A DNA stretch of 10,847 bases from an uncultured bacterium (GTDB taxonomy: Bacteria; Planctomycetota; UBA1135; GCA-002686595), in NCBI GenBank assembly GCA_913058555.1, contig CAJXRJ010000192.1, positions 1-10,847 of the forward strand, in the 5' to 3' direction. The translations under genes were made by a program, and so were the position numbers. Shown here in pieces: positions 1 through 6,520 of this stretch (position 1 is the first letter of the stretch; each line of letters begins with the position of its first letter). The notes beneath the pieces are model-generated. The model made no database searches, was not told where the DNA came from, and worked only from the letters and a program-made list of their open reading frames with translations.

Positions 1-48
1 TCTACACACTGCATATCGTCGGCAGCGTCAGATGTGTATAAGAGACAG
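1..48 (+). other. Nextera i5/Read 1 adapter (sequencing artefact)
   Basis: This is synthetic sequence, not genomic. Bases 1-7 are the tail of the Illumina P5 adapter, 8-15 (ACTGCATA) are an 8-base i5 index, 16-29 are TCGTCGGCAGCGTC, and 30-48 are the Tn5 mosaic end AGATGTGTATAAGAGACAG. The index matches what I remember as Nextera S506. Genomic sequence starts at 49. Reading frames entering it from the minus strand acquire the artificial tail SLIHI. Confidence 0.99.
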
Positions 49-465
49 CCCCACGGAAAGCCAAACTGGAGCCTCTGCGGGACCCAATGCGCGACCGCGA
101 CCGCCGCCACGGCGAAAGCCCTGAGCCCGTCCAGCTGAGGCATGTATGCGGGCGGTGCCGATGGTCATGGGCTGGGGCACCAATTCAGGTGCCGTTCGGT
201 CAAGTACCGAAGCACCGTTGAGCACGGCGCCCTTTTACAATCTGTCCCAGATTTCTGCCAGCCCATCAACTGCGTTGCTGCTCCATGGCTGTTTCCGCCA
301 AACGCCGTAGTCCTTGACATCCGCACGACGTTCGCCGTAGGAATCAGGATCACGCATTGCAGTACTGGCAAATGCGGCACATTGCGGGCCTCCCCTATCC
401 CCATTGCCCGCAGCCGCCGTGCTGCGGGAACCTGGCGCGTTCTAGCTGGTCGCGCTGGGCCGGCC
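49..465. other. Region without a convincing gene, left end of contig
   Basis: About 420 bases with several overlapping open frames on both strands but no recognisable domain. The plus-strand frame from 142 and the minus-strand frame 467-165 are rich in R, P, S and C, as expected for chance frames in GC-rich DNA. The most protein-like stretch is a 40-codon minus frame at 235-357, listed separately. At 203-212 the string AAGTACCGAA resembles the outer end of the dispersed repeat arm but the similarity stops there. The region ends at the solo repeat arm 466-497. The left neighbour of this region is lost at the contig end. Confidence 0.6.
235..357 (-). CDS. Possible 40-residue ORF, unrecognised
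   Basis: A minus-strand frame from ATG 357 to TAA 235 encodes a peptide starting MRDPDSYGERRADVKDYG and ending GLAEIWDRL. It is charged and contains three tryptophans, and it looks more like a real soluble protein end than the overlapping frames. The frame stays open upstream to a TAG near 446 without another ATG, so it could be the remnant of a longer gene whose start is lost. No Shine-Dalgarno sequence precedes the ATG. It matches no family I know. It may be chance; confidence is low. Confidence 0.22.
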   Translation of the reverse strand: MRDPDSYGERRADVKDYGVWRKQPWSSNAVDGLAEIWDRL

Positions 466-497
466 AAAAACGAAAGAATGATCCTGGCTCCGTACTT
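466..497 (-). repeat. Solo copy of the dispersed RAYT-associated arm
   Basis: Read on the minus strand, this matches the arm consensus: GTACGGAGCCAGGATCATTC, then a T/C run and T-tract. It is nearly identical to the arms at 4752 and 4842 apart from the GTACGGA end, which it shares with the arm at 6257. No partner arm is clear upstream; the 10-base AAGTACCGAA at 203-212 is the only hint. It sits about 45 bases before the start of the lipoprotein at 542, so it lies in that gene's promoter or leader region. A short frame from its internal ATG (479) runs to a TGA at 535-537, just before that gene. Confidence 0.85.
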
Positions 498-541
498 TGA
501 ACGGCGACATGTTTCTCCGGTTGGGCGGTTAAGCTGAGGCC

Positions 542-2104
542 ATGAAGTTCGCCCTCACGACCTCAGCTCTCGCGACCTGCACCGTCGTCGCTTGCTCCGG
601 AGATACCGCCCCGCCCGCATTCTCGCACCTGCACCAAGATGCGTTTGTTGTGGCCCACTTCGACATGGCCGCACTGCGCGACTCATCCGCGTTCCAACGC
701 TTCGTCGCACAGGAGCCTATCCGCGAAGGCTGGGCGGAAATGCAAAGCAGCTTCGCGAAAGAGATGGGCTTTGAAATGGGCGAACTCAGCGAGTTGACGT
801 TCTCCGGTATCGAGGCGGTTGGCGGCCGCCCTGGAGTCCTGATTCTTCTGCGGGGCGGCGATGCAGCGGACGCCGCCAAGCTTAGCCGACCGCAACAGAT
901 CGTTCGCGGTGAATACAACACAGGGGAACTCAGAGCGAGCGTCGACGAAGACGGTGAATACTGGCTCGAAGTAGACTCCTACACGGCCAGCTATGACCGC
1001 CGGCCGTTCACGGGCGATTTGCGCGGAGAGGGAGCGCTCGCCGAGGCATTCGCGGCCGCGCTCGTGGACCCGAATACAGGCTACGTCGGCCCCGTCAAGG
1101 CAAACGCGGGCGCGACGCTGGAGCTCGCGGCAGATTGGGAGCACCCGTCAACGCTCAGCCTCATGCGCACGGCGACGCCCACGCGCGTGGGCGAGCACGA
1201 CGCCTACCCAAACCACTACGACGGCTTCATGGCCCATCTCGGCGACGGCCTCGTCGCCATGGGCGACGAGCTCGTCTACTACCGCGACCGAGACGAGGAG
1301 GGTGCCTGGGACAAGGCCGTCGCGGATGCGCTTGAGCTTGGCGAGCAGACCGGCGGTCTCTTCGACGCTCTCCATGGGATGCCCTCCGGGCGCACGTTGG
1401 TCGCCGCCTCAGCGTGGTCCGCGCTCCCTGCGGAAGTCCGCCAAGAAATGGTGCAGGAACTTGGCCGGGTCCTCTCTAAGCGGGAAGCTCTGGCCTTGAA
1501 TGACATCGAGACCGTCGCTTTGGAGGCGCAGCTCGACGACGGGTTCGCGGTCCGCGCCTATGTCTTGTGTGAGGATGAGGAGGGCACGGAGGAAGTCCGC
1601 GACCTGGTCGAGGATCTCATCGACTTGGCCGAGGCGTTTCGGGGGCTGCCCCGTGAGGTGGAACGGATCCTCGAGTCGATTCGCGTGGAGCAGAAGGGGC
1701 TCGAAGTGCGATTGGAGCTGGACATCGATGCGGAAGGAATCGACGAGTTGATCCGAACAGCCTTTCCGGAACCGTCGAAGTCCCTCAAGGCCTCCAGAGT
1801 GGCGGTCGCCAAGGCGAGCATCATGCAGATCCATTCGGCCGCGACGCAGTACTTCATCAACAACCAGCGCTACCCGGAGACCCTCGAAGAGCTCGTGATA
1901 CCGGACTCAGCGGGCGCGAAGTACCTTGCGCAGGAGAAGGTCCCCAGGGACCCCTGGGGCCACGAGTACATCCTGGAGGCCGACGGCGACGAGATTTTGA
2001 TCTGGACCTACGGTGCCGACAGCCAAGTGGGCGGTGAGGGCGAGAGCCGCGACTTCAACAACCGGATGATCATCAACGAGGCAGTACCCGCACGAGAACG
2101 GTAG
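542..2104 (+). CDS. Predicted lipoprotein with C-terminal GspG-like pseudopilin domain
   Basis: A 520-residue envelope protein. Residues 1-18 look like a lipoprotein signal (MKFALTTSALATCTVVAC) with lipobox V15-V16-A17-C18, so anchoring to a membrane through C18 is likely. Residues 25-400 form an acidic alpha/beta region opening with a 'HQDAFVVAHFDMAAL' strand; I cannot assign its function. Residues 420-510 closely resemble the globular half of the type II secretion major pseudopilin GspG. They have a helix (KASIMQIHSAATQYFINNQ), then RYPETLEEL, then the hallmark P-R-D-P-W-G (468-473), and finally YGADSQVGGEGESRDFNN, which resembles the GspG calcium-binding loop. The hydrophobic pilin helix and prepilin cleavage site are absent, so it cannot assemble as a pilin. 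GAGG at 536-539 is only 2 bases from the ATG, a weak ribosome site. Domain calls are by eye. Confidence 0.88.
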   Translation: MKFALTTSALATCTVVACSGDTAPPAFSHLHQDAFVVAHFDMAALRDSSAFQRFVAQEPIREGWAEMQSSFAKEMGFEMGELSELTFSGIEAVGGRPGVLILLRGGDAADAAKLSRPQQIVRGEYNTGELRASVDEDGEYWLEVDSYTASYDRRPFTGDLRGEGALAEAFAAALVDPNTGYVGPVKANAGATLELAADWEHPSTLSLMRTATPTRVGEHDAYPNHYDGFMAHLGDGLVAMGDELVYYRDRDEEGAWDKAVADALELGEQTGGLFDALHGMPSGRTLVAASAWSALPAEVRQEMVQELGRVLSKREALALNDIETVALEAQLDDGFAVRAYVLCEDEEGTEEVRDLVEDLIDLAEAFRGLPREVERILESIRVEQKGLEVRLELDIDAEGIDELIRTAFPEPSKSLKASRVAVAKASIMQIHSAATQYFINNQRYPETLEELVIPDSAGAKYLAQEKVPRDPWGHEYILEADGDEILIWTYGADSQVGGEGESRDFNNRMIINEAVPARER

Positions 2105-2108
2105 AGGA

Positions 2109-2140
2109 GGTACCGTGCCAGGATCGTTTTTTCGTTTTTG
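2109..2140 (+). repeat. Left arm of the RAYT element
   Basis: Starts GGTACCGTGCCAGGATCG and continues into a T-rich run. It shares the private variant GATCGTT with its partner at 3343-3373, where most other arms have GATCATT or GATCATC. It begins 5 bases after the TAG of the upstream gene and could also act in ending that transcript, though no proper intrinsic terminator is formed by this arm alone. Confidence 0.85.
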
Positions 2141-2196
2141 GAGTGTTCCGGAACGAACTCTCAGATCGCTGCTGCACAGGGTGAGTCTGTCCACTG

Positions 2197-3201
2197 TCAC
2201 ATATGGCGGAGCATCCGTGCAATCGACTGCTGCGCCACGACTTCAGCAGCCGTGCTGTAGTCCGAGTACTCGGTAAGCCATCGCTGATGGTGCTTCCGAT
2301 AGGCGCTCCAGCAGGCTGAGGCGGTGCGCTCGGTGCGTACGGCAATCGCCTCCCATGAGCAGCAGGCTACGTCCCTTAGCATCGATACGCGAAGCACGAA
2401 GGCGACATCGGTAGGACGACCCGAGTGAGATTCAAGCGGCAGGTGTGGCGCGTGAACACTAGCAAGGCCGTCGACCGTCTCCTCGTCAGCCAACGGCTCG
2501 CCCGAGGTACTTCCATCCGCGAGGCGCGCTTTCCTCCTCATCCAATCCAGGACTTGGTCGGGTGCCGAGAGAAGCATGTCATCGTAGGGACTGGGGGACC
2601 TTGGATGAACGCGGCTCCGCGCCTCGACCCATCGCCATACGTCATCCCCAAGCGGCCTGCCCATGCGCCGCTTGTAGGCCTCCGCTGGAGCCTCGTCTCT
2701 GTTCGCCTCCTCCATGACGACGCCCTCAAGCCAGTCCCGCGTAAGCCAGCGAGGGCCGGACCGATGGACATAAGCGACTGCACTTCCCCAGGGATAGCCC
2801 CAGGGGAGCGAGCACAGACCGGCTTTGACCTGGTTGTAGTCGATGTAGCGCGCGACCACTCGGCGGTACACCTCGCAGCTGACCCGCTTCGAACTAAAGC
2901 GACCACGAAACAGAGGTCCGTCCCGGCGCCGCTTCCGATTGAAGTAGCGCACGTAGGCATTCTGGATGCGCCCCATCGCAGCAGAGAGTTCCCCCACCGG
3001 GCTGCGCACGAGAAGGTGGTAGTGCGTCGTCAGGAGCGAGTAAGCATGGACCTCGATCCGGCCCCTCCGCACCTCCTGTGCCAGCCGCGAGAGGAAGTAC
3101 CTCGTATCGTCACGCCCCTCGAAGATGGTTCGCCTTGCGATTCCCCTGTTGACCACATGGTGCCAACTCCCCGGAACGTCTCGTCTGCTTCGCCTTGTCA
3201 T
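2197..3201 (-). CDS. REP-associated tyrosine transposase (RAYT), Y1/HUH family
   Basis: A 334-residue single-strand DNA endonuclease/transposase of the Y1_Tnp (IS200-like) fold, expected to nick and move REP-type hairpin sequences. Visible motifs are GSWHHVVNRG (11-20); the metal-binding HUH signature T-H-Y-H-L-L-V (59-65, His60 and His62); the RAYT-typical YVRYFNRKRRRDGPLFRGRF (83-102); and RYIDYNQVKAGL (118-129), where Tyr119 is the likely nucleophile. Most relatives have NPV where this has NQV. Residues 200-334 form a long C-terminal extension with a helix-turn-helix-like stretch (WEAIAVRTERTASACW), longer than in compact RAYTs. I chose ATG 3201 because AGGAGG at 3207-3212 is 5 bases upstream; ATG 3204 is also possible. 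A start at 3261 adds an unrelated leader. The frame is intact and all catalytic residues are present, so it may be active. Confidence 0.93.
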   Translation of the reverse strand: MTRRSRRDVPGSWHHVVNRGIARRTIFEGRDDTRYFLSRLAQEVRRGRIEVHAYSLLTTHYHLLVRSPVGELSAAMGRIQNAYVRYFNRKRRRDGPLFRGRFSSKRVSCEVYRRVVARYIDYNQVKAGLCSLPWGYPWGSAVAYVHRSGPRWLTRDWLEGVVMEEANRDEAPAEAYKRRMGRPLGDDVWRWVEARSRVHPRSPSPYDDMLLSAPDQVLDWMRRKARLADGSTSGEPLADEETVDGLASVHAPHLPLESHSGRPTDVAFVLRVSMLRDVACCSWEAIAVRTERTASACWSAYRKHHQRWLTEYSDYSTAAEVVAQQSIARMLRHM

Positions 3202-3206
3202 CATCG

Positions 3207-3212
3207 CCTCCT
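3207..3212 (-). promoter_or_regulatory. Strong Shine-Dalgarno site of the RAYT gene
   Basis: On the minus strand this reads AGGAGG, followed by CG and two adjacent ATG codons. It fixes the transposase start at 3201 (5-base spacing) or 3204 (2-base spacing). It is the only strong ribosome site in the window; the host-type genes have weak or no such signal. That contrast fits a gene of foreign or mobile origin. Confidence 0.8.
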
Positions 3213-3342
3213 GTAGAGAGTCAGACGATGCATGGCAGCGCTGGTTGCACCCGGGCAGCAAGAGCCCTCTCCTTTGCCGCGGCGCTCAACCTGGGGGCGG
3301 CACGAACCGGAGGCGAATCTGCTCCGGACGAAAAGTCCTTCC

Positions 3343-3373
3343 AAAAGTAGAGGAACGATCCTGGCACAGTACT
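3343..3373 (-). repeat. Right arm of the RAYT element
   Basis: Read on the minus strand it starts AAGTACTGTGCCAGGATCG. It is the most diverged arm in the T/C run relative to its partner at 2109-2140, but shares that partner's GATCGTT. It lies about 130 bases upstream of the transposase start, within what must be the transposase leader or promoter region. Confidence 0.8.
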
Positions 3374-3407
3374 TCGGCGTGCGGCTTTCTCACGGGGGAG
3401 TGAACGG

Positions 3408-4637
3408 TCAGTCGTCGGCCGCTTCGAATGCGGACTGTTGCGCGTCCCAGTCCGCCAGAAAGGGCACCTCCTTGCGGTCGCCGGGCTTCAGAACCAGATC
3501 GTCCGCGAGGACGAGCATGCGGGTCCCATAGCGCAGAGTCAGGCGACCGCCCTCCAACGCCTGGGCCGCCATTGGCACATGAACCCCGGTGATCTCCCAA
3601 CGGCCGTCGGGGGAGACTCTGGCGTCGTATGCCTTTGCCGATAGTCGCTGAGTGCCGCTCCGGAAACGGACGCTCGTGCCCGTGAGGTCGTCGAGGATAT
3701 CGTCGCCGACCGAGCGCTTCGGCGGTAGATCCGCCAGCCGCAGCGTGGTCTCCTTGAACGCGAACGCGCCGCTGGCTCGCAGCTCTTCCAGCGTGACCTT
3801 CGCGCCACGGCTCGCGAGCACTTCAGGAATCCGGCCGCTAAGGGCCGATGGGCGCATCAGGTGCAAGAGTCCCGTGGGTGGGGCGTTGTCCCCCCGAATC
3901 AGGGCGCTTCGCTCGATGTACCCCGCCGCAGAAACGGTGAGGCGCCCGCTCGTCGGAATAGGAACAGTCAACACGCCCGATGGGCCGGTCGTGGCCGTAA
4001 ACACGGTGCCCGTGAGGCCCCCGTCGACCACCCGCAATTCTGCGCCTTCTATGGGCTGGCCGGAGTCCCGATCGATCACCTCGAGCTGCGACGTCCTGAC
4101 GGAGCGCGGTGGCAGCGAAATGGGAAAGTCGCGCGTTTCACCAGGGCCTGGCGTTGCGACAGACCAACGCTCAACGGCATCCGTTCCAAACGGGATCACC
4201 TCGACGGCGAGCGTCGAATGGGGCGGCACCCGGAATGTGACACTGCCATTTTGGTCGGTGACGCCGATTCGGCCGTCTGAGCCCAGAACGTCCACCGCTG
4301 CCCCCGAACTGGGGTCGAATCGCACGATACAGCCGGGGTACGGCTCACCGCCTCCCCGCAGGACAATGGAGAGCCTTGCTGGGCCCGCAGGTGGGGCCAC
4401 CGTCGCGGCCAGCGTCAGGATCTCCTCCCGGGCGTCGTCCGACGGAGCGATGTCCACTAGAGCGGTAGCTTCGCCGAGCTTCGACCCAATGGGAAGGTCG
4501 GATTCATCCCCCGCCCCGCGGGAGGCCGCCTGGAGGTCCCCCTCTAAACCGGAGGGGCTCCGCGCCGTGATCAACGCGATGATCAACACTGCGAGCAGGG
4601 CCAACGGGAAGAGGATCAAGAGCTTGGAACGAGTCAT
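3408..4637 (-). CDS. Membrane-anchored protein with carboxypeptidase-regulatory-like domain
   Basis: A 409-residue protein with one N-terminal membrane segment or uncleaved signal (LLILFPLALLAVLIIALIT, residues 5-23) and an otherwise extracytoplasmic body. Residues 95-170 hold a beta-rich segment (YPGCIVRFDPSSGAAVDVLG ... DQNGSVTFRVPP). Residues 180-255 fit the carboxypeptidase-regulatory-like fold: SQLEVIDRDSGQPIEGAEL, then a G-x-L turn and a closing AAGYIERSALI. These are Ig-like adhesion or scaffold folds, not enzymes, and no catalytic motif is visible. I chose ATG 4637 because it directly precedes the hydrophobic segment. The frame stays open to 4901, but those 88 extra codons are mostly the repeat element 4752-4872. 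The ribosome site is weak (GGTAG upstream). Confidence 0.85.
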   Translation of the reverse strand: MTRSKLLILFPLALLAVLIIALITARSPSGLEGDLQAASRGAGDESDLPIGSKLGEATALVDIAPSDDAREEILTLAATVAPPAGPARLSIVLRGGGEPYPGCIVRFDPSSGAAVDVLGSDGRIGVTDQNGSVTFRVPPHSTLAVEVIPFGTDAVERWSVATPGPGETRDFPISLPPRSVRTSQLEVIDRDSGQPIEGAELRVVDGGLTGTVFTATTGPSGVLTVPIPTSGRLTVSAAGYIERSALIRGDNAPPTGLLHLMRPSALSGRIPEVLASRGAKVTLEELRASGAFAFKETTLRLADLPPKRSVGDDILDDLTGTSVRFRSGTQRLSAKAYDARVSPDGRWEITGVHVPMAAQALEGGRLTLRYGTRMLVLADDLVLKPGDRKEVPFLADWDAQQSAFEAADD

Positions 4638-4751
4638 GGGGCTACCGAGAACGCTACGGGGCAGCGTCTGGTACGTGGGCGCGACCCGGTAACTTCCCAA
4701 TAATGGCAGGAGGTTGCCCCTCAACGCGATACCGACTCTTGCCGTACCGAA

Positions 4752-4872
4752 GTACCGTGCCAGGATCATTCTTTCACTTTCAGTCAGCGTGGCCAGGTCG
4801 AGTTGGCGGCCCCCTGTAAACGCGACTCCACAGCTTGGATCAAAAGTGAAAGAATGATCCTGGCACGGTACC
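4752..4872. mobile_element. 121-bp REPIN/MITE-like element, copy 1
   Basis: Arms 4752-4781 and 4842-4872 are inverted copies matching at 29 of 30 positions; they frame a core of about 60 bases. The whole element aligns with 7625-7744, including core strings GTTGGCGGCCC, CGCGACT and GGATCAAAAG. The right arm region can also fold locally through GGATCA and TGATCC 12 bases apart. The left end is AAGTACC and the right end is GGTACC. It lies between the starts of two divergent genes (4637 - and 5027 +), so it may influence both. It encodes no transposase and presumably depends on the RAYT at 2197-3201. Confidence 0.85.
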
Positions 4873-5026
4873 GCGGTACCGCGCGGATCGTTGACCTGCA
4901 CTTACTCAGGTATTGAAGGTCGGAGTGGAAGCGACTTCAGTCCGCAGGACCGAGGGTGCCGTCTGCCCCCTCCATCTGATATCAGCTATGTACGCGTCCG
5001 TTTCGGAGGCTTACTCTGGGGCCAAC

Positions 5027-5413
5027 ATGAAGCTCCCCCTGATCGCCATCCTGTCTGCCGCGCTCCTGTTCCTTCCGGGCTGCGGCGGCGGCGCCGATGT
5101 CGACGGAATCAAGTCTGATATGCGCAACAGCATGGAGAAGTTGATCTCGGTCCTCGACGGCATCGAGACGAGCAGCGACCTCGATGCGGCGACGCCAAGA
5201 CTCAAGGCTATCGTAGCGCAGCACAAGAAACTTAAGGCCCGCATGGACGACGCGTTCTCCGGCCGCTCAGCGGCCGAGCGAGAGGCCGCTACGGCCGACA
5301 TGAAGAACGACGACATTCTCGCCACGAGGTTTGCAGAGGCCACCCTGAAGGCGACGAAGGTCAATGGTGGACTGGAGGCGATCCTCCCAATCCTCTTGGA
5401 CTTCGGCAAGTAG
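5027..5413 (+). CDS. Small helical lipoprotein, unrecognised
   Basis: A 128-residue predicted lipoprotein. The signal MKLPLIAILSAALLFLPGC has a clean lipobox L16-P17-G18-C19, followed by a glycine linker (GGGAD). The mature part is nearly all predicted helix with alternating charge: KSDMRNSMEKLISVLDGIE, then DLDAATPRLKAIVAQHKKLK, then EREAATADMKNDDILATRFA. It suggests a small helical bundle in the periplasm or on the inner leaflet of the outer membrane. I do not know its function. The pattern 'SVLDGI...A-A-x-P-x-L' recalls small planctomycete helical lipoproteins I cannot name. ATG 5027 is chosen because it starts the signal peptide; in-frame starts at 4913 and 4988 only add polar residues before it. 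Only GGGG a few bases upstream could serve as a ribosome site. Confidence 0.8.
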   Translation: MKLPLIAILSAALLFLPGCGGGADVDGIKSDMRNSMEKLISVLDGIETSSDLDAATPRLKAIVAQHKKLKARMDDAFSGRSAAEREAATADMKNDDILATRFAEATLKATKVNGGLEAILPILLDFGK

Positions 5414-5421
5414 AGCGGACA

Positions 5422-5553
5422 CGTAGCAACGTCAGTCAGCATGGGCGCGACCGCCGCCACGCTCTCTCGCCCTGCCACAGCAGCAAGTACGGAGCCGCAC
5501 TCGTTCGCCAGCTCCCGAAGCGGCCCAACCGTGTCACACAGAGCCTCCCACGG
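5422..5553 (-). pseudogene. Possible decayed relative of the adjacent helical lipoprotein
   Basis: A minus-strand frame with no start codon opens just after a TAG (5554-5556) and reads EALCDTVGPLRELANEC, then SVLAAVAGRESVAAVAPMLT. The second part lines up with SVLDGIETSSDLDAATPRLK of the lipoprotein at 5027-5413, sharing SVL, the A-A-x-P-x-L pattern and hydrophobic spacing. Downstream the frame simply runs antisense through that lipoprotein gene, so any original 3' end is missing. Upstream an out-of-frame MLLLAVGGSV could be a remnant of a signal peptide. It may be a broken tail-to-tail duplicate, or a chance resemblance. Confidence 0.3.
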
Positions 5554-5653
5554 CTAGCAAGAGCATTCGCCGGAACAGTACCGCCGCCGTTACCGAGTCA
5601 TGGTCGTCGCGACCCTTCCGTGGCCACAGGTCACGGCGCCATCCTTGACCAGG

Positions 5654-6211
5654 CTATTGCCAAGTCATGACGGCGGTTCCGGTGAAGTTCCAACCGGCCC
5701 CAACTGGCTCCCGAAACCATGCAGCGAAGTAATTCGTCCGCCCTGCCACGGTTGCATAGGAACCCGTGGCGGTTGGTATCGACGCGAGATTCCACTGACC
5801 GGCCGTGGTATCAATGGTGATCGTGCCGAGCGGGCCCGAGCTCTGAATCTGATTCGGCCCTTGAAAGCGGCCTATTCCGTTACCTCCAGCTGGGTTGATG
5901 CAGAGCCATCCATTGCCTGAGCTCACGGTCATCGCTGGAACCGACGACAGTCCAGTCATGAAGATCCCGAACTGATTCGGCGGTAGCCCGGATGCGACGA
6001 GCTGCGCGTCATTCGCGCTTGCGATCGGATTCCCGTAGACCTCGCAGATGGCTGGGGCTCCTGTTGCAGTAGGGGCTCCAATGCAACCCGGAACAGAGAT
6101 GGGCGAAGTCTGCAACTGTGGCGCAGGAGCGGTGAATGTGGCAGCCAAGAGCGTGGCTGTTGGCAATGCGAGTGCGAGAAGATGCATGAACGAATGGAAC
6201 CGGGATCCCAC
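5654..6211 (-). CDS. Small secreted protein made of a planctomycete-type C-terminal domain
   Basis: A 185-residue exported protein. Residues 1-28 form a signal peptide (hydrophobic LLALALPTATLLAATFTA). The rest is one beta-rich domain, with C43, C56 and C104 as possible disulfide partners and a tail REPVGAGWNFTGTAVMTWQ. The part ASANDAQLVASGLPPNQFGI (64-83) matches the C-terminus of the LamG protein at 9847-10803 (SQNNLALSASNVPPGQLGYF), so the two share a domain. In relatives I recall, this domain sits at the end of large surface proteins and may serve sorting or attachment; here it stands alone. Start choice is uncertain: GTG 6211 gives an arginine before the hydrophobic core; ATG 6187 gives a shorter signal without it. 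No ribosome site is visible. The repeat element ends 45 bases upstream. Confidence 0.82.
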   Translation of the reverse strand: MGSRFHSFMHLLALALPTATLLAATFTAPAPQLQTSPISVPGCIGAPTATGAPAICEVYGNPIASANDAQLVASGLPPNQFGIFMTGLSSVPAMTVSSGNGWLCINPAGGNGIGRFQGPNQIQSSGPLGTITIDTTAGQWNLASIPTATGSYATVAGRTNYFAAWFREPVGAGWNFTGTAVMTWQ

Positions 6212-6256
6212 GGAAGCGCGAGGAGAAAGTGACGGTAGCGAAAGTATGGAGCCGAA

Positions 6257-6447
6257 ATACGGAGCCAGGATCGTCTCTTCGCTTTTGGAATGCCCGAGGC
6301 CTGACTGCTAAAGCATGAGGCTGTCGCCGAAACGCGGCATCTTCTACGGACGGTCAGGCGAAGCACTACGGAGCAGATTTCAGGGGCGCGTCCGCCAGAT
6401 CTAGCTAGGCGGTACAAAAGTGAAGAGATGATCCTGGCTCGGTACTT
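6257..6447. mobile_element. 189-bp inverted-arm element with a different core
   Basis: Arms 6257-6288 and 6416-6447 are inverted and match at 26 of 30 positions. Both carry GAGCC and the CTCTTC run, which other pairs lack. The core of about 130 bases shows no similarity by eye to the cores at 4782-4841 or 7655-7713. After the right arm, TTGGTAC is repeated (6441-6455). It occupies most of the gap between the secreted protein (start 6211) and the broken gene (end 6521). It could be an older relative of the 120-bp elements or one carrying an unrelated core. Confidence 0.75.
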
Positions 6448-6520
6448 GGTACTTGGTATTGCGTTCTTTGGTGGGGCGTTCCCGTGCCTTCGCCTTCGGT
6501 AGGGATCGCCGATCTTGTGG

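Larger units (their letters stand above)
2109..3373 (-). mobile_element. RAYT element: transposase gene bracketed by inverted REP-like arms
   Basis: Inverted arms at 2109-2140 and 3343-3373 (23 of 30 positions matching by hand) enclose one gene, the Y1/HUH transposase at 2197-3201. The left arm begins 5 bases after the stop of the upstream lipoprotein gene; the right arm ends 34 bases before the 3' end of the next gene, so the element fits between coding regions. The same arms bound three smaller elements in this window that lack a transposase. The arrangement is that of an autonomous RAYT locus with its cognate repeats. No target duplication is evident, as expected for HUH enzymes. Whether the whole 1.27 kb moves as a unit is inference. 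Confidence 0.75.

Noticed and set aside
203..222. AAGTACCGAAGCACCG as a left partner of the solo arm at 466
   Set aside because: It matches only the outer ten bases and lacks CCAGGATC; not enough to call an arm.
2425..3216. 263-residue plus-strand frame opposite the transposase
   Set aside because: It is a mirror of the RAYT coding frame; its sequence is rich in P, R, H and V with no domain, whereas the minus frame has all RAYT motifs.
3652..4692. 346-residue plus-strand frame opposite the carboxypeptidase-regulatory-like protein
   Set aside because: It is rich in R, S, P and T and shows no signal or domain; the minus strand encodes a coherent membrane-anchored protein.
4638..4901. N-terminal extension of the membrane protein through the repeat element
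   Set aside because: These 88 codons are repeat and leader sequence; the hydrophobic segment of the mature protein starts right after ATG 4637.
5487..5512. AGTACGGAGCC at about 5488, resembling the outer end of a repeat arm
   Set aside because: Only the first ten or so bases match; the GGATC core and T/C run are absent, so it may be chance.
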